Source: Pseudomonadota bacterium
GTDB taxonomy: Bacteria; Pseudomonadota; Alphaproteobacteria; Sphingomonadales; Sphingomonadaceae
DNA: 25,291 nt
Assembly: GCA_023458055.1 (NCBI GenBank)
Contig: JAEXAW010000004.1
Coordinates: forward strand, 1 to 25,291
Reading direction: 5' to 3'
Below, one piece after another: positions 25,168-25,291 of the stretch. Position 1 is the first letter of the stretch. Each line of letters starts with the position of its first letter. Made by a program: the position numbers and the translations under genes. Under the pieces are notes generated by a model. That model searched no databases. It had not been told where the DNA came from and worked only from the letters and a program-made list of their open reading frames with translations.

Positions 25168-25291
25168 GGTTTCGTGGACAAAGGGTATCCAGAGTTTGAC
25201 TGAGGCGAGCGCGACGAAGCCGAGGTAGGATTCCTTGGTCTTGTCGTAGCGTGTCGCGACCCTGCGCCAGTTCTTGAGTTTGTTGAACAGC
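25165..25291 (-). mobile_element. End of an IS5-family element, partial transposase C-terminus
   Basis: The minus strand encodes LFNKLKNWRRVATRYDKTKE followed by SYLGFVALASVKLWIPFVHET and a TAG at 25165-25167. This is the typical C-terminus of IS5-family DDE transposases of alphaproteobacteria (the RxATRYDK block). The rest lies outside the window. The TAG stop falls in CTAG (25165-25168) exactly where the GNAT frame resumes; IS5-family elements target YTAR or TA sites, so the target sequence may supply the stop codon. The element end is then near 25169. The exact boundary is inferred because the other end is not visible. Confidence 0.8.

Overview
The window looks like an accessory stretch of an alphaproteobacterial chromosome. 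A sphingomonad-like host is a guess from the overall GC-rich coding, the gene families and the IS types; no rRNA or tRNA is present to place it. About two thirds of the window (1 to 16375, minus strand) is one type I secretion locus. Its reading order is a HlyB-type ABC exporter, a HlyD-type adaptor, a 222-residue membrane-anchored protein of unknown function, and a giant RTX protein. The giant frame is open for about 4,029 codons and runs off the left edge. The junctions are tight (TGATG overlap, 3 nt, 7 nt), so the four genes look like one operon. No TolC-like outer-membrane component is in the window.

The most interesting signal is a compositional island inside this operon. From the hlyD stop (about 12765) to about 11150 the DNA drops to roughly 23-27% GC in sampled lines, against about 60-67% in the flanking exporter genes and RTX body. 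The island covers exactly the 222-aa gene and the first 300 or so codons of the giant gene. Those codons encode a HELAH zinc-metallopeptidase motif followed by an EE...N...R pattern. I infer a swappable effector plus putative immunity cassette, with the toxin domain at the N-terminus of a type I secreted RTX carrier and its partner gene directly upstream. This would mirror the C-terminal arrangement of CDI and Rhs polymorphic toxins.

The body of the giant protein is a mosaic: a glycine-rich hydrophobic segment, two Calx-beta-like segments, RTX arrays alternating with haemolysin-type calcium-binding-related domains, cadherin-like domains, and six tandem RTX modules of about 140-165 residues, the last three very similar.

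From 16512 to 17740 a complete IS3-family element (29-bp inverted repeats, ACT target duplication, A AAAAAG frameshift site) sits 136 bp upstream of hlyB. Beyond it lies an orphan Phd/YefM-like antitoxin gene (17841-18182, minus) and about 570 bp with no confident gene.

On the plus strand, 18755-20554 is a tightly packed set: an AraC/GyrI-type regulator, a DUF4199-like membrane protein and a small conserved protein. A secreted BAAT-family alpha/beta hydrolase (20600-22003) follows. Convergent to it is a PLP-dependent group II decarboxylase (22203-23534) whose conserved C-terminal tail appears to be cut off by an in-frame TAA. Then come two overlapping minus-strand genes, a LuxR-HTH/VOC fusion and a secreted VOC protein. 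The right edge holds a GNAT acetyltransferase gene truncated by the end of an IS5-family element.
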